NCBI RefSeq assembly: GCF_946885885.1
Contig: NZ_CAMPHN010000027.1
Span: 1-38,955 of the forward strand
DNA from: an uncultured Pseudomonas sp.
GTDB taxonomy: Bacteria; Pseudomonadota; Gammaproteobacteria; Pseudomonadales; Pseudomonadaceae
Direction: 5' to 3'
DNA length: 38,955 nt
This document shows positions 1 through 10,225 of this stretch, piece by piece. How positions within the stretch are numbered: position 1 is the first letter of the stretch; every line of letters begins with the position of its first letter. Both the position numbers and the translations under genes were made by a program. The notes beneath the pieces were generated by a model. It did not search any database, was not told where the DNA came from, and saw only the letters and a program-made list of their open reading frames with translations.

Positions 1-1784
1 TGTCCAGGGTGATCAGATTGGTCGTGTCCTCGACGCTCGCGGTCGGCGTCAGGGTCGCCGTCCAGGTGATGCCGCCGTCCCCGCTCGACAGGCCACTCAG
101 TGCGCCATTGGCGACGGTGAAGTCGGCGGTGGTCAACCCGCTCACCGCCTCGTTGAAGGTGATGGTGACGGTGCTGGTTTCGCCGACGGCCAAGGCGGTG
201 TCGGCCACCACGATGCTGGCCGTGGGGCGCAGGGTGTCGATTGCATAGTTGTTGGAATCGGTCGTGCCCGTACCGGCGTTGCCCGCGGCATCCTGCACGC
301 CGGTATTGTCCAACACGATCAGGTTGGTGGTGTCTTCGACGCTCGCGGTCGGCGTCAGGGTCGCCGTCCAGGTGATGCCGCCGTCACCACTGCTGAGGCT
401 GCTGAGGGCGCCGTTGGCCACCGTGAAGTCGCCGATAGCGAGGCCGCTGACGGCTTCGTTGAAGGTGATCGTCACCGTGCTGGTTTCGCCTGCGGCCAAG
501 GCGGTATCGGCCACCACGATGCTGGCCGTGGGGCGCAGGGTGTCGATTGCATAGTTGTTGGAATTGGTGCTGCCGGTGCCGGTATTGCCTGCGGCGTCTA
601 GCACGCCAGTGTTGTCCAGCACGATCAGGTTGGTGGTGTCTTCGACACTCGCGGTCGGCGTCAGGGTGGCGGTCCAGGTGATGCCGCCGTCCCCACTCGA
701 CAGGCCACTCAGTGCGCCATTGGCGACGGTGAAGTCGGCGGTGGTCAATCCGCTCACCGCCTCGTTGAAGGTGATGGTGACGGTGCTGGTTTCGCCGACG
801 GCCAAGGCGGTGTCGGCCACCACGATGCTGGCCGTGGGGCGCAGGGTATCGACTGCATAGTTGTTGGAGTCGGTCGTGCCCGTGCCGGCGTTGCCCGCGG
901 CATCTTGCACGCCGGTGTTGTCCAGCACGATCAGGTTGGTGGTGTCTTCGACACTCGCGGTCGGCGTCAGGGTGGCGGTCCAGGTGATGCCGCCGTCCCC
1001 ACTGGAAAGGCTGCTGAGGGCGCCGTTGGCCACTGTGAAATCACCGAGGGCGAGGCCGCTGACGGCTTCGCTGAAGGTGATGGTGACGGTGCTGGTTTCG
1101 CCGGCGGCCAAGGCGGTATCGGCCACCACGATGCTGGCCGTGGGGCGCAGGGTATCGAGGGCATAGTTGTTGGAGTCGGTGGTGCCCGTACCGGCGTTGC
1201 CCGCGGCATCCTGCATGCCGGTGTTGTCCAGCACGATCAGGTTGGTGGTGTCTTCGACGCTCGCGGTCGGTGTCAGGGTCGCCGTCCAGGTGACGCCACC
1301 GTCGCCACTGGAAAGGCTGCTGAGGGCGCCGTTGGCCACTGTGAAATCACCGAGGCCGAGGCCGCTGACGGCTTCGCTGAAGGTGATGGTGACGGTGCTG
1401 GTTTCGCCGGCGGCCAAGGCGGTATCGGCCACCACGATGCTGGCCGTGGGGCGCAGGGTATCGAGGGCATAGTTGTTGGAGTCGGTCGTGCCCGTGCCGG
1501 CATTGCCTGCGGCATCTTGCACGCCGGTGTTGTCCAGCACGATCAGGTTGGTGGTGTCTTCGACACTCGCGGTCGGCGTCAGGGTGGCGGTCCAGGTGAT
1601 GCCGCCGTCCCCGCTCGACAGGCCGCTCAGTGCGCCATTGGCGACGGTGAAGTCGGCGGTGGTCAATCCGCTCACCGCCTCGTTGAAGGTGATGGTGACG
1701 GTGCTGGTTTCGCCGACGGCCAAGGCGGTATCGGCCACCACGATGCTGGCGGTCGGGCGCACGCCATCAATAACGATGTTCTGA
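1..1784 (-). repeat. Tandem 306-bp repeats encoding Ig-like domains of the adhesin
   Basis: Five full 306-bp units (boundaries near 249, 555, 861, 1167 and 1473) and one partial unit at the left edge encode 102-residue Ig-like (Big_12/Bap-type) domains. Each begins [20 protein letters not shown] and contains a [12 protein letters not shown] segment and VQDAAGN. Units are nearly identical but form two classes by the loop before DFTVANGAL: class A reads GLTTADF, class B reads GLAIGDF, GLALGDF or GLGLGDF. In protein order the classes run A-B-B-A-B-A. Confidence 0.95.
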
Positions 1785-4700
1785 TTGGCGCCGAGAGAAC
1801 CGGCAGCTCCCGGTGTGGGTAGCGTCAGGTTGGCGTCAATGAAGCTACCGCCCTGAATGGTGTCGCCATTGGCGGCCAAAGCAGTGGTGTTGATGTAATC
1901 AAGATCCGCCGACGTGTCGCCCGCCTGCACTGTGTAGCTGAAGTACAGGGTAGCGCTGCCGCTACCGGCAAGGTAATTGAGCACGCGATCCGTCGTGCCA
2001 GTTTCCAGCGTCAACTGAATGGTGCCGGTACTCAGGAAGACGGCTTCGCTGAAGTTGACCACCACGGTGACCGTGTCACCAATTTTGTACGTGCCATCGG
2101 CCGATATGGAGGTCACCGAGGTAACCGTCGGATTGTTCGGCGCGGTCAGGGTGAAGTCATTGCCGGTGCCGCCGACGTAACTGGCGGTGAGTTGGGTTGA
2201 ATTACCACCTGCAGCGAAGCTGGCGCCTTCCGCGATGCCAGTGAAGGTGCCGGTGACAGCATCGGCCGCGTCGTTGACGATAATGGTGTAGCTATCGCCA
2301 CTACCCGGCGTATAAGCGTGGGTGGTCGTCAGGGTGGCGCCGCTGACATCGACCGCGCCGTTGACGATCACCTGGTCGTATTGGGTACCAGCAGTGGTGC
2401 CATTGATCTCCACCGCCAAGGTACTGCCTGCGGCCATGGTCAGGTCGCCATTGACGGTCAGGGTGCCCGCGCTGTTACCGGGCGAAAGGGTGCCGCCACT
2501 GTTGACCGTGACGTTGCTGGAGATACTGCCGCTGCCGCCCAGGGTAGCGCCGGATGCCACAGTCGCAGCCGAGGTAGCGGACAGGGCACCATTGACCAGC
2601 AAGCTACCGGCATTGACGCTGGTGGCACCGGTATAGCTGTCGGTACCGCTGAGGGTTAGCGTGGAGGCACCGCTCTTGGTCAGCCCGCCCGCGCCAGTGA
2701 TATTGCCAGACAGGGTGGCATTGGCCGTGGTATTGACACTGGCGGAACCGCCGCTGAGGGTGACCGCGTTGTCGATGGTGGTGGCGCCGGTCACGGTCAA
2801 CGTACTGCCGTTGGCCAGAGTCAGCGCATCACTACCGAGGTTGCTGTCGCTGCCAACGCTCAGGGTGCCGGCGCTGACGGTGGTGGTGCCCGAGTAGGTG
2901 TTGCTGGCGGATAGCGTCAGCGTAGAGGCACCGGACTTGGCGAGGTTGAAACCTCCACTGACGACGCCGGACAGCGTGGCGTTGGCCGAGGTGTTGACGG
3001 TGGCGTTGCCCGCCAGTGCGATGGCGTTGTCGATAGTGGTGGCGCCCGTCACGGCCAGCGTGGTGGCGCCGGCCAATGTCAGCGCGCCGCTGCCGAGATT
3101 ACTGTCGCTGCCGACGCTCAGGGTGCCGGCACTGACAGTAGTGGTACCCGAATAGGTATTGCTACCGGACAGGCTGAGCGTCGAGGCGCCCGCCTTGGTC
3201 AGATTGCTGGCGCCACTGATGATGCCGGATAGCGTGGCATTGGCCGAGGCGCTGACGGTGGCGTCGCCGGACAGGGTAATGCCATTGTCGATAGTGGTCG
3301 CACCGGTCACGGCCAGTGTGGTGCCGCTGGCCAGGGTCAGCCCGCCGCTGCTCAGGTGGTTGTCGCTGGCCACCGACAGGGTGCCGGCGCTAACGCTGAT
3401 GCCGCCGGACAGGGTGGTCGAGTTGCCGGCATTGGAGAGCGTCAGCGTGCCCGCATCGGTTTTATTCAGATTGAATGCGCCATCCAACGCACCGCTGAGG
3501 GTGAAGGTGCTGCCAGTGGTGGCGCTGACGTTGGAATCGGCAGCCAAGCTGATAGCGCCACTCAAGCTGCTGGTACCGCTGATCAGGTGCAGCGCGCCGT
3601 AGTCCACGGCGCTGACGGTCTTGCCAGTGCCGCTGATGGTGAAGGCTTCGCCGATGCTCAGCCCGCCCGCCACGCGCACGGTGGCGCCGGAGTTCACGGT
3701 GGTAGCACCCGCAGTGGTTCCCAGCGCATTGTTGTGGTTGGCGATCAGGGTGCCGGCCGACACGTTGGTGGCGCCGGTGTAGGTGTTGTTGCCATCGAGT
3801 TGCAGCATGGCCGCCGCCGTTTTAGTCAGGCTGCCGCTACCCGATATGACGCCGGACAAGGTGAGGGTGGTGGCACCGCCGCCCCCACCGACATTGAAGG
3901 TGCCGCCGCCGGCACCAAGCACGATGGCGTTGTCGATGGTGAAAGCGCTTACGCTGTTGGTCAGCGTACCGCCATCGAGCGTCAGGGTGCCGGATGAGAG
4001 GTGGTCGTCATTGCTGATGCTCAGCGTGCCCGCTGTCACGCTGATGCCGCCGGACATGCCGCTTTCATTGCTGGTGCTGCTCAGCGCCAACGTGCCAGCG
4101 CCAGCCTTGGACAGCGAACCGGTACCCGCCAACGCACTGGCGATGGTGACCGTGCCGGTGGAGTTGGTGAAGTTCAGGGTGGTACCGCCACCCAGGGTGA
4201 TGGTGCTGCCGGAAAAGGTCAGGCCACTGGCGGAGTCGCCGTTGATGGTCAGGCTTTCGTTGATGGCGAGGTTACCCGCCAGGGTCATGGTGCTGCTGAA
4301 GCTGCTGCTGAAAATAAGCGTCTGGCTACCGGTAGCATCGGCGGCAGCAATCGCGACCGCCTCGCTGAAACTCACCCCGTTGCTCACGTTGATAGTGGCC
4401 GTATCGGTGGTGTTGGTGACGTAGATGGTATCGGTCGCCACCGTCACATCGGCGGTGGTGCTGGCTACCCCGTCGCTCAGGGTAAAGCGCACTGTGGCAT
4501 CGCCTGCAGGAGTATCACTGCGGTAGGTAATGCGCTGGGCCACGTCGTTGACCAAGGCTGTGGTGGCCGCAGTGCCGCTGCTGGTAAAGCTGATGGTCAG
4601 CACGCCGCCGGTATTGGTGAAGGTGGCAAAGGTGGAACCGCCAGACTGCAGGTTGCTGCCGCTGACGGTAAACAGAGCCCCCGAGGTATCGAAGCCGAGG

Positions 4701-6772
4701 ATGTCCGTACTCACCGCCGTGCCATTGCGCTGCACCGTCAGGCTGCCACCGCTCCAATCGCCAGCCCCGCCGTTCAATGCTTCGAGGTCGGTATCGCCCA
4801 GGTCGGCATTACCGCCGGAGTCCAGGGTGACAGTGCTGCCAACGCCAGCCCAGGCAACGCTGTCGCCATTGAGACTGCCGATGGTGGGGGTGGCGTTGGG
4901 GTTGTAGTTGGTGTCGGTAGTACCGCCACCCGTGGTAGAAATGTTTGAGGTTGCCGATCCTGCGGCCCCGTTAGTGCCACCGGTAACAGCAGCACCACCA
5001 GAGCCGCCCGCACCAACGTTGCCTGACAGACTGGCGAACGTTGAGCTGTCCATCTGCACGGTACCGCCGACGTTCCAGATGGCGCCAACACCGGCACCAC
5101 CGCCACCGCCATTACCGGTGCGTCCATAACCAGCCTGAGCGCTGGATACCCCGCCGCCGCCACCGCCGCCCGCCCCGAGGTTGTTGGTAATAGTGGAGCT
5201 GGTAATGGTCAGGATACCGGTGCTGGTGTTGTAGATGCCGCCCGCGGCTGCCGCTCCGCTGCCGCCAGCCGCGGAGGCTCCCATACCGCCGCCGCCGCCG
5301 CCGATACTGGTGCTACCATTGCTGGCGGTGCCACCCGCGCCACCCGTCGTGTAACCGGCGGTGTTACCTCCTCCGCTATAACTGCCGCCACTACCACCAC
5401 TGGCGCTCCCCCCTCTACCACCCGCAAAACTCGATCCACCAGCCCCACTACCACCAGTAATACCCGAAGGTGCAGTTGCTCCAAATCCGGCCCCAGAGCT
5501 GGAACCGCCCGTACCTCCCGAGGTCGAGCCAAAACCACCGCCACCACCGCCGCCACCAGCATAGTTACCGCCGATATCACCGCCACCGCCACCGCCACCC
5601 GAGGCCTTGTTGCCGGTGATAGTGCTGTTGCTGATGGTCAGTACACCGCTGTTGTAAATACCTGCGCCCAGGCTAGCGCTTGCACTTATGTTTTCATTGG
5701 CACCGTTGCCGACAACCAGGCCATTGGAAATTGTAAGGTTATCAATGGCCACTTCAGAGCCAGCGCCCGAGGTGGCGACACTCAACACGCGCGCCAGATT
5801 GTTGCCACTCAGGGTAAAGCCACCGCCGACGATACTCATGGTCTGGCCGTCGGTGACGTTGATAGAAATGGCATCCGCCGCTGAAGCGAAGGTGATATTG
5901 CCGGTCAGAGTGATCACGTCATCGACGCCATCGGTGTTGCCGGTGGCAATCGCGGCCTTGAGCCCGGCGACGCTGTTGACACTGGTGGTGACCAGTACGT
6001 GATCGTAGCTGTCGAGCTGGGAGAGGTTCAGTGCATAACTGGCCGCTACGTCGCCAGCGGTGATTTCCAGGTCCCAATCTGCGCCTTTGGCGCTGCCGCC
6101 AGTGCCGTCATCGGACGCAGCGATATCGGCGCCGGTAATACTGGCCAGCTGCGACAGGAAGGCCTGCCCTTCGCTGCCCGCCCCCACTTCGCAGCCGTAG
6201 AGCAGGATGTCGCCATCCGTGGTCAGGGCCTCGCCAATGCTCTGCAGTTGGCTGCTGTAATCGCCGAGATTGCCTTCGAACAGTGGCGCATTACCCAGCA
6301 ACAACACCCCGGCATCGCCGTGGGAAATGATATGGATGGCATCGATACCGCTGCGGCCTGCCAAGGCATCGGCGATCTGCTGCACGCCATTGCGATCCGT
6401 GCTCAGCAACACCACTTCGGCATCCGGCGAAACGGACTGCAGCAGGGCCTGGTAATCCGGCACACGCGTGTCGACGAAGACGATTTCCTTGCGGCCACCA
6501 TCCTGGGTATCCGGCACCAGGCCGGCATGAGAGCTGTCGCTGGCATCCTGGCTCGTTTCCGCGCTGGCGACAGCGTCATGGCTACTGCCGGCGGCATCAT
6601 CGGCGCTCGAAATATCGCTGGCCACGGTGGCGGCAATGGCACCATCGAACATCATGCGGGGTTCGAGCGCACTGATCAGCGGCTGCGGGCGCGACAGCTG
6701 ACTGGCGTGCGCCGACTCGGGCAACTGAGGGTTGTTACTTGCATCTGCCTGCTTGGATTTTCCCCACCACAT
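1..6772 (-). CDS. Giant LEPR-motif/DUF4347 repeat adhesin (C-terminus beyond window)
   Basis: One uninterrupted minus-strand frame of 2257 codons starts at ATG 6772 (GAGGG seven bases upstream) and leaves the window at its left edge. Near residue 35 is the motif [10 protein letters not shown], the LEPR-type signature of very long surface proteins. A DUF4347 domain follows at about residues 92-230, with IISHGD and LYGCEVG. Then come a beta-helix-like segment, a very glycine-rich stretch (about 365-600), autotransporter-type passenger repeats (about 790-1390), a segment resembling a cell-surface adhesin domain (about 1545-1665), and tandem Ig-like repeats of 102 residues ending in DxxGN (about 1665 onward). 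No classical signal peptide is seen, which fits type I-like export with a C-terminal signal outside the window. It lies 74 bp downstream of a sulfotransferase and may be cotranscribed with it. A role in adhesion or biofilm is inferred from the architecture. Confidence 0.9.
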   Translation of the reverse strand, partial: MWWGKSKQADASNNPQLPESAHASQLSRPQPLISALEPRMMFDGAIAATVASDISSADDAAGSSHDAVASAETSQDASDSSHAGLVPDTQDGGRKEIVFVDTRVPDYQALLQSVSPDAEVVLLSTDRNGVQQIADALAGRSGIDAIHIISHGDAGVLLLGNAPLFEGNLGDYSSQLQSIGEALTTDGDILLYGCEVGAGSEGQAFLSQLASITGADIAASDDGTGGSAKGADWDLEITAGDVAASYALNLSQLDSYDHVLVTTSVNSVAGLKAAIATGNTDGVDDVITLTGNITFASAADAISINVTDGQTMSIVGGGFTLSGNNLARVLSVATSGAGSEVAIDNLTISNGLVVGNGANENISASASLGAGIYNSGVLTISNSTITGNKASGGGGGGGDIGGNYAGGGGGGGGFGSTSGGTGGSSSGAGFGATAPSGITGGSGAGGSSFAGGRGGSASGGSGGSYSGGGNTAGYTTGGAGGTASNGSTSIGGGGGGMGASAAGGSGAAAAGGIYNTSTGILTITSSTITNNLGAGGGGGGGVSSAQAGYGRTGNGGGGGAGVGAIWNVGGTVQMDSSTFASLSGNVGAGGSGGAAVTGGTNGAAGSATSNISTTGGGTTDTNYNPNATPTIGSLNGDSVAWAGVGSTVTLDSGGNADLGDTDLEALNGGAGDWSGGSLTVQRNGTAVSTDILGFDTSGALFTVSGSNLQSGGSTFATFTNTGGVLTISFTSSGTAATTALVNDVAQRITYRSDTPAGDATVRFTLSDGVASTTADVTVATDTIYVTNTTDTATINVSNGVSFSEAVAIAAADATGSQTLIFSSSFSSTMTLAGNLAINESLTINGDSASGLTFSGSTITLGGGTTLNFTNSTGTVTIASALAGTGSLSKAGAGTLALSSTSNESGMSGGISVTAGTLSISNDDHLSSGTLTLDGGTLTNSVSAFTIDNAIVLGAGGGTFNVGGGGGATTLTLSGVISGSGSLTKTAAAMLQLDGNNTYTGATNVSAGTLIANHNNALGTTAGATTVNSGATVRVAGGLSIGEAFTISGTGKTVSAVDYGALHLISGTSSLSGAISLAADSNVSATTGSTFTLSGALDGAFNLNKTDAGTLTLSNAGNSTTLSGGISVSAGTLSVASDNHLSSGGLTLASGTTLAVTGATTIDNGITLSGDATVSASANATLSGIISGASNLTKAGASTLSLSGSNTYSGTTTVSAGTLSVGSDSNLGSGALTLAGATTLAVTGATTIDNAIALAGNATVNTSANATLSGVVSGGFNLAKSGASTLTLSASNTYSGTTTVSAGTLSVGSDSNLGSDALTLANGSTLTVTGATTIDNAVTLSGGSASVNTTANATLSGNITGAGGLTKSGASTLTLSGTDSYTGATSVNAGSLLVNGALSATSAATVASGATLGGSGSISSNVTVNSGGTLSPGNSAGTLTVNGDLTMAAGSTLAVEINGTTAGTQYDQVIVNGAVDVSGATLTTTHAYTPGSGDSYTIIVNDAADAVTGTFTGIAEGASFAAGGNSTQLTASYVGGTGNDFTLTAPNNPTVTSVTSISADGTYKIGDTVTVVVNFSEAVFLSTGTIQLTLETGTTDRVLNYLAGSGSATLYFSYTVQAGDTSADLDYINTTALAANGDTIQGGSFIDANLTLPTPGAAGSLGANQNIVIDGVRPTASIVVADTALAVGETSTVTITFNEAVSGLTTADFTVANGALSGLSSGDGGITWTATLTPTASVEDTTNLIVLDNTGVQDAAGNAGTGTTDSNNYALDTLRPTASIVVADTALAAGETSTVTITFSEAVSGLGLGDFTVANGALSSLSSGDGGVTWTATLTPTASVEDTTNLIVLDNTGMQDAAGNAGTGTTDSNNYALDTLRPTASIVVADTALAAGETSTVTITFSEAVSGLALGDFTVANGALSSLSSGDGGITWTATLTPTASVEDTTNLIVLDNTGVQDAAGNAGTGTTDSNNYAVDTLRPTASIVVADTALAVGETSTVTITFNEAVSGLTTADFTVANGALSGLSSGDGGITWTATLTPTASVEDTTNLIVLDNTGVLDAAGNTGTGSTNSNNYAIDTLRPTASIVVADTALAAGETSTVTITFNEAVSGLAIGDFTVANGALSSLSSGDGGITWTATLTPTASVEDTTNLIVLDNTGVQDAAGNAGTGTTDSNNYAIDTLRPTASIVVADTALAVGETSTVTITFNEAVSGLTTADFTVANGALSGLSSGDGGITWTATLTPTASVEDTTNLITLD
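2603..3376 (-). repeat. Tandem 258-bp passenger (PATR-like) repeats of the adhesin
   Basis: The sequence encoding [11 protein letters not shown] recurs with its reference point near 2861, 3119 and 3377, an exact 258-bp (86-residue) period, with a diverged unit near 2603. Each unit carries [23 protein letters not shown] and [17 protein letters not shown]. The last of these is typical of autotransporter-associated beta-strand repeats, so a parallel beta-helix stalk is likely. Less regular related units continue to about 4400. Confidence 0.85.
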
Positions 6773-6815
6773 GACTCTATCCCTCGAAGTTATGCTGCCT
6801 TGACCGCGACCCTTG

Positions 6816-6833
6816 GCGGGCTGTTGAAAAACT
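6816..6833. repeat. Possible end fragment of the MITE-like element
   Basis: The sequence GGCGGGCTGTTGAAAAAC in the 74-bp gap between the sulfotransferase and the adhesin closely matches the left end of the 142-bp element at 19785-19926. Only one end is recognisable, so it may be a decayed copy or a chance match. Confidence 0.4.
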
Positions 6834-6846
6834 AGCCGCTAGCGGG

Positions 6847-7698
6847 TCAAGCGTTCTCGCCATTGATGCCCTGGACTTCACGGGAAGTCCTGATCACATG
6901 GGCCTCGCTGCTGCGCGAGTCCCTCCAGAAGTTGAGCCCAGCGTATTGCTCGAACAGGTCGGGCGGCAGAATGGTGCGACGCGCCTCGACTTCCACCTTG
7001 GGTCGCACCTTGTGCAATCCTTTCAAACCGAGCGCCTGGTCGAATTCAGGCGCGTCGTACTCGATATGCTCGAAGTCATGCTCGAACCAGGGTTCACCGA
7101 GGAAATCGTAGACCAGGCGCAGCACCTTTTCAGGCGTCGCCGCCAGCAGGTCGTACTCCACCAGCAGCAACGACTTGGCGTGTTCGCCGTAATAGGCGTC
7201 CTTCAATGCCGCCCAGGAGAACCCGACCAGGCGGTTGCGCTGGGCCAGGGTATCGACGCGGCTGTAGACGGTATTGCGTTCGACTTCGTCATCAAACAGC
7301 TTGGTGTTCTCGTAAGGGTTGGCGCGATAAAGCCGTTCGATGCTATCCATCACCCAGGCGACATTACGCACGCAGGCGATCACCTTGGCCTGCGGGAACA
7401 GATCCATAAGCGCGGGCAACTTGGCGCACCATTGCCGGTTGGTGTCGAAGACGATGTCTTTATCGATCTGTTCGGCGTAGTAGTTGCTGAACAATCCGGC
7501 CAGCAGCCGCTTGCGCTGTGCCTGAGTGATCACGGGACCGAACTCGCTGCCGGCGCTGAACTGCCCGAGCAGCGCCGAAAATAGACTACCCACCGGGCTG
7601 GTCATGCCAGCATGGAAACGCGGATTCTGCCGCAATAAAGCGGCCAGCAGCGTAGAACCTGAGCGGGGCAAACCCGAAATGAAGTGATACGCCGGCAC
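6847..7698 (-). CDS. Sulfotransferase family protein
   Basis: This 283-residue protein is a PAPS-dependent sulfotransferase. Its N-terminus carries the 5'-phosphosulfate-binding loop SGLPRSGSTLLAALL (about residues 8-22). A segment near residue 110 (CVRNVAWVMDSIERLY) fits the 3'-phosphate-binding helix. It contains LVEYDLLAATPEKVLRLVYD, as in bacterial Sulfotransfer_1/3 proteins that act on proteins or glycans. The GTG at 7698 is the only start that keeps the loop at the usual distance from the N-terminus. The length is normal for the family. It sits just upstream of the giant adhesin on the same strand and is divergent from an APS kinase that would supply PAPS. The substrate is unknown; the adhesin is the obvious candidate by position. 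Confidence 0.9.
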   Translation of the reverse strand: MPAYHFISGLPRSGSTLLAALLRQNPRFHAGMTSPVGSLFSALLGQFSAGSEFGPVITQAQRKRLLAGLFSNYYAEQIDKDIVFDTNRQWCAKLPALMDLFPQAKVIACVRNVAWVMDSIERLYRANPYENTKLFDDEVERNTVYSRVDTLAQRNRLVGFSWAALKDAYYGEHAKSLLLVEYDLLAATPEKVLRLVYDFLGEPWFEHDFEHIEYDAPEFDQALGLKGLHKVRPKVEVEARRTILPPDLFEQYAGLNFWRDSRSSEAHVIRTSREVQGINGENA

Positions 7699-7869
7699 TA
7701 CCTGCTCTCTTTTCTAATTCCATTAATCGCCTAATCGTAGCCGTGCTATTTGATTCTTGCCAGCGCACAGAGATAAGTTCCCTCTCGGGCAAAATAAACC
7801 GGCTGCGAGCCCCCTAATCCCTCATTAGAAAAATCAGCCAACCGCCCTCCCAACACGAGACTTTTTGCT

Positions 7870-8478
7870 ATGTCAATGGATGGCCCCCTCACGCCCCCCG
7901 ACCGTCAACAACGTGAAGCACGCCATGGCCATCGCGGAGTCGCCATCCTGCTGACAGGACTGCCCTCCGCCGGTAAGTCGACGCTGGCCCACGCCTTGGA
8001 AGCGCGGCTTTTCGCCCTCGGCGGGCAGTGCCTGGTACTCGATGGCGACCAGTTGCGCGCGGGGCTCAATCGCGACCTGGGCTTCAGCGAAAACGAACGC
8101 GAAGAAAACCTGCGCCGCGCCGCAGAAGTAGCTGCCCTGCTGGTGAACGCGGGAGTGGTTGTGGTCATGGCAATGATCGCCCCGCTGGCACGACATCGGC
8201 AGCTGTTGGCCAAACGCTTGGGCGCCGATTACCGCGAGGTCTGGTGCCGCGCCGCGCTGCACAACTGCGAACGCCGCGACCCCAAGGGCCACTATGCCCT
8301 GGCCAGAGCCGGAAAACTCGCCAGTTTTACCGGCATTTCCGCCCCTTATGAAGCGCCGCAAGCCCCGGCACTGATAATCGATTGCGACAGCTGCAGCGTG
8401 GCGGACAACGTCGAGCGGCTGCTGCAGTGGATGAGCAGCGAAGGGCTGCTCGGCTCGCTTATGCAGAACATCCGATAA
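7870..8478 (+). CDS. cysC: Adenylylsulfate (APS) kinase
   Basis: This 202-residue cytoplasmic enzyme should phosphorylate adenylylsulfate with ATP to give PAPS, the donor for sulfotransferases. It has the P-loop GLPSAGKST (about residues 31-39), the APS-binding block DGDQLRAGLNRDLGFSENER, EENLRRAAEVAALL, and the C-terminal FTGISAPYEAP block. In most CysC proteins the FISP motif holds a serine; here the block reads MIAP, so that residue is alanine. It is a standalone kinase without a CysN-type GTPase domain. Placement between two sulfotransferase genes, one divergent and adjacent, suggests a dedicated PAPS supply rather than assimilatory sulfate reduction. The start has only a weak ribosome site; ATG 7876 is an alternative. 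Confidence 0.92.
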   Translation: MSMDGPLTPPDRQQREARHGHRGVAILLTGLPSAGKSTLAHALEARLFALGGQCLVLDGDQLRAGLNRDLGFSENEREENLRRAAEVAALLVNAGVVVVMAMIAPLARHRQLLAKRLGADYREVWCRAALHNCERRDPKGHYALARAGKLASFTGISAPYEAPQAPALIIDCDSCSVADNVERLLQWMSSEGLLGSLMQNIR

Positions 8479-8746
8479 CGCCGCCCCTGACGCGTGTTGC
8501 TCAGGTAACGAGCGCCTGGACAGGCCGAGCTGAATAGCGCAGTGGCGAAGCCCGACGATGATCTCGCACAGGCCGACGCAACCCCAGCGTTTTTCCCGCC
8601 AACAAATTAGCTATAGCCGTGCATTTACTTCTGCAACTTTTCGACTACAACTTTCCGAGCGGCGCTTCAGTATGCCCACCAAGAGGTCCGCTGAAAATGC
8701 CGCCCCCTGATGCGGGTCGACCATCCAAGAACCAGGAGTAAGATTC

Positions 8747-9295
8747 ATGGAAGTATTTATCGGCACTATCCAACCCTTCGCCTTCAACTTCCCCCCACGC
8801 GGCTGGGCGCTGTGCAACGGCCAGACCATGTCCATCGCCCAAAACACTGCGATGTTCTCGCTACTGGGCACCATCTATGGCGGCAATGGCCAAACCACCT
8901 TCAACCTGCCCAACCTGCAGGGGCGGATGCCCATCGGCATGGGCCAAGGACCAGGGTTGCCACTCTATGACATCGGCGAAGCCGCAGGCTCGCCATCTAG
9001 GGTGCTGACCAGCAATCAAATGCCTTCGCACACCCACCCCGTGCAGGTACAAGTTGCTGGCACGCCATCCAATCCTGCCCTTGCCCCCAGCGCAACCAAT
9101 CAATTTCTCGGCGCGTCCGTCGGAGGCAGTCCGGCCGCCGCGGCTATCTGGTCGGATGCGTTGTCCTCGCCGGTCAACATGGGTGGCGCACAGGCCGGCT
9201 TGGCCGGCGGCAACCAGCCGATGGATATCATGAACCCCTACCTGGCACTGAATTTCAGCATTGCCATTTTGGGCATATTCCCTTCGCGCAACTAA
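8747..9295 (+). CDS. Phage tail-collar domain protein (MdpB-like)
   Basis: This 182-residue protein starts at ATG 8747 behind AGGAGT. It opens with the tail-collar fold signature: IGTIQPFAFNFPPRGWALC (residues 5-23), then NLPNLQGRMPIGMG near residue 60, followed by MPSHTHPVQV, a Ser/Ala/Gly-rich middle and a C-terminal NPYLALNFSIAILG strand. These features match the microcystin-dependent (Mdp) proteins, chromosomal relatives of phage short-tail-fibre collar domains. No other phage gene is present, so this is not a prophage remnant. It has no signal peptide. It is followed at 84 bp by a small protein often seen beside this family, and the pair sits within a sulfotransferase cluster. Its molecular role is not established. 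Confidence 0.88.
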   Translation: MEVFIGTIQPFAFNFPPRGWALCNGQTMSIAQNTAMFSLLGTIYGGNGQTTFNLPNLQGRMPIGMGQGPGLPLYDIGEAAGSPSRVLTSNQMPSHTHPVQVQVAGTPSNPALAPSATNQFLGASVGGSPAAAAIWSDALSSPVNMGGAQAGLAGGNQPMDIMNPYLALNFSIAILGIFPSRN

Positions 9296-9379
9296 CCAAG
9301 CCGAGCTAACTCGCCTCCACGTTATTCGGGCGGTGCTTCGCATCGCCCACTACCACCGAACATCTGAAGGAACAAAGGG

Positions 9380-9700
9380 ATGCTGAATCTCATCAGCGCG
9401 GATCACTTTCGCCAACTGCAGGGCCAAGTCTGTGAGTTCGCAGCGGATACGGGTGAAAAACTGTTGCTCCGGGTGGACTCGGTCAACCTGAAACCCAACG
9501 CCCGTATGCCCAGCGCTACGGCGGACACACGCGTGCCGTTCTCGGTCGGGCTGACCGCCGTACAACCGACCGGCTTCATGGACGGCGGCTGCACGGTGGA
9601 ACTACCGCAACTGGGCCAGGTATCGCACTTGATGGTGTTGCGTGAAGCGGCGCTGGATCGCGACCCCAAGCAGCACTATTTCCAGATTCTGTTCAGCTGA
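9380..9700 (+). CDS. Small protein, probable DUF6916 type, partner of the tail-collar protein
   Basis: This 106-residue protein starts at ATG 9380 with GAAGGAACAAAGGG upstream. It shows FRQLQGQVCEFAA near the N-terminus, a central VPFSVGLTAVQPTGF strand-rich block, and the ending RDPKQHYFQILFS. I recall small proteins of this form (DUF6916) beside tail-collar proteins, but the family name is from memory and tentative. It probably forms a transcription unit with the preceding gene. Its last 8 bases overlap the end of the convergent acetyltransferase gene. No function is known. Confidence 0.75.
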   Translation: MLNLISADHFRQLQGQVCEFAADTGEKLLLRVDSVNLKPNARMPSATADTRVPFSVGLTAVQPTGFMDGGCTVELPQLGQVSHLMVLREAALDRDPKQHYFQILFS

Positions 9701-10196
9701 ACGCAAGCGTGGGATACCACACCAGGCGGTCGGCTACCGGCTGGGTTTCCTCGACGCGGAAGCCCAGTTCCAGATAGAGCCGCCTGGCCTCCACATTGTT
9801 GCGCCACACCACTACCGCGACCGGACTGGCGACTTGTTGCGCGGCGCGCTGCACCCCCTGCAGAACGACCTTGCCGTAACCCCGCCCGCGCACGGCGGGA
9901 ATCAGTGCGAGATAGATCAGGCGCACCTCGTTATGGCCGAAATCAACCGTCACGGCGCCAATCGCCGAGCCGGCTTTCTCGACGATCAAATGCATGGCAT
10001 TGGGGTATTGATTACCCATCCCCGCCTGCTGCACCTGATATTGGTTGGCGACCACGGTATCGATCAGCTCGGCGTCGCCATCGATCCATTGCAAATCCGC
10101 CCGGCTCGATTGATACAGCCCTTGCAGAAAAGGCTCGTCGCTCGGCTTGGCCGGGCGCATGCCGATACCGTCCGCCAGGGATGAAAAATTGCTCAT
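9693..10196 (-). CDS. GNAT family N-acetyltransferase
   Basis: This 167-residue cytoplasmic protein has the GNAT fold order. It contains MRPAKPSDEPFLQGLY (strand 1/helix 1), EVRLIYLALIPAVRGRGYGK with the acetyl-CoA pyrophosphate loop RGRGYGK near residue 110, and NVEARRLYLELGFRV near the C-terminus. The start has AAGGAG in front of ATG 10196. It lies 29 bp downstream of the second sulfotransferase on the same strand and is probably the last gene of that operon. It meets the DUF6916-type gene tail to tail with an 8-bp overlap. The substrate cannot be predicted. Confidence 0.9.
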   Translation of the reverse strand: MSNFSSLADGIGMRPAKPSDEPFLQGLYQSSRADLQWIDGDAELIDTVVANQYQVQQAGMGNQYPNAMHLIVEKAGSAIGAVTVDFGHNEVRLIYLALIPAVRGRGYGKVVLQGVQRAAQQVASPVAVVVWRNNVEARRLYLELGFRVEETQPVADRLVWYPTLAFS

Positions 10197-10225
10197 GCAA
10201 CACTCCTTATGATGAACTGCGCCTG

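Noticed and set aside
1..1784. CRISPR array
   Set aside because: The repeats are 306 bp, contiguous and coding, with no short repeat-spacer pattern.
905..1822. Plus-strand 305-codon frame across the repeat array
   Set aside because: It is the complement of the adhesin repeats. Its translation is a low-complexity Gly/Asp/Ala repeat, while the minus strand gives clear Ig-like domains.
8747..9700. Prophage remnant
   Set aside because: Only a tail-collar domain protein and its small partner are present, with no structural, integrase or lysis genes. Such proteins occur as chromosomal genes.
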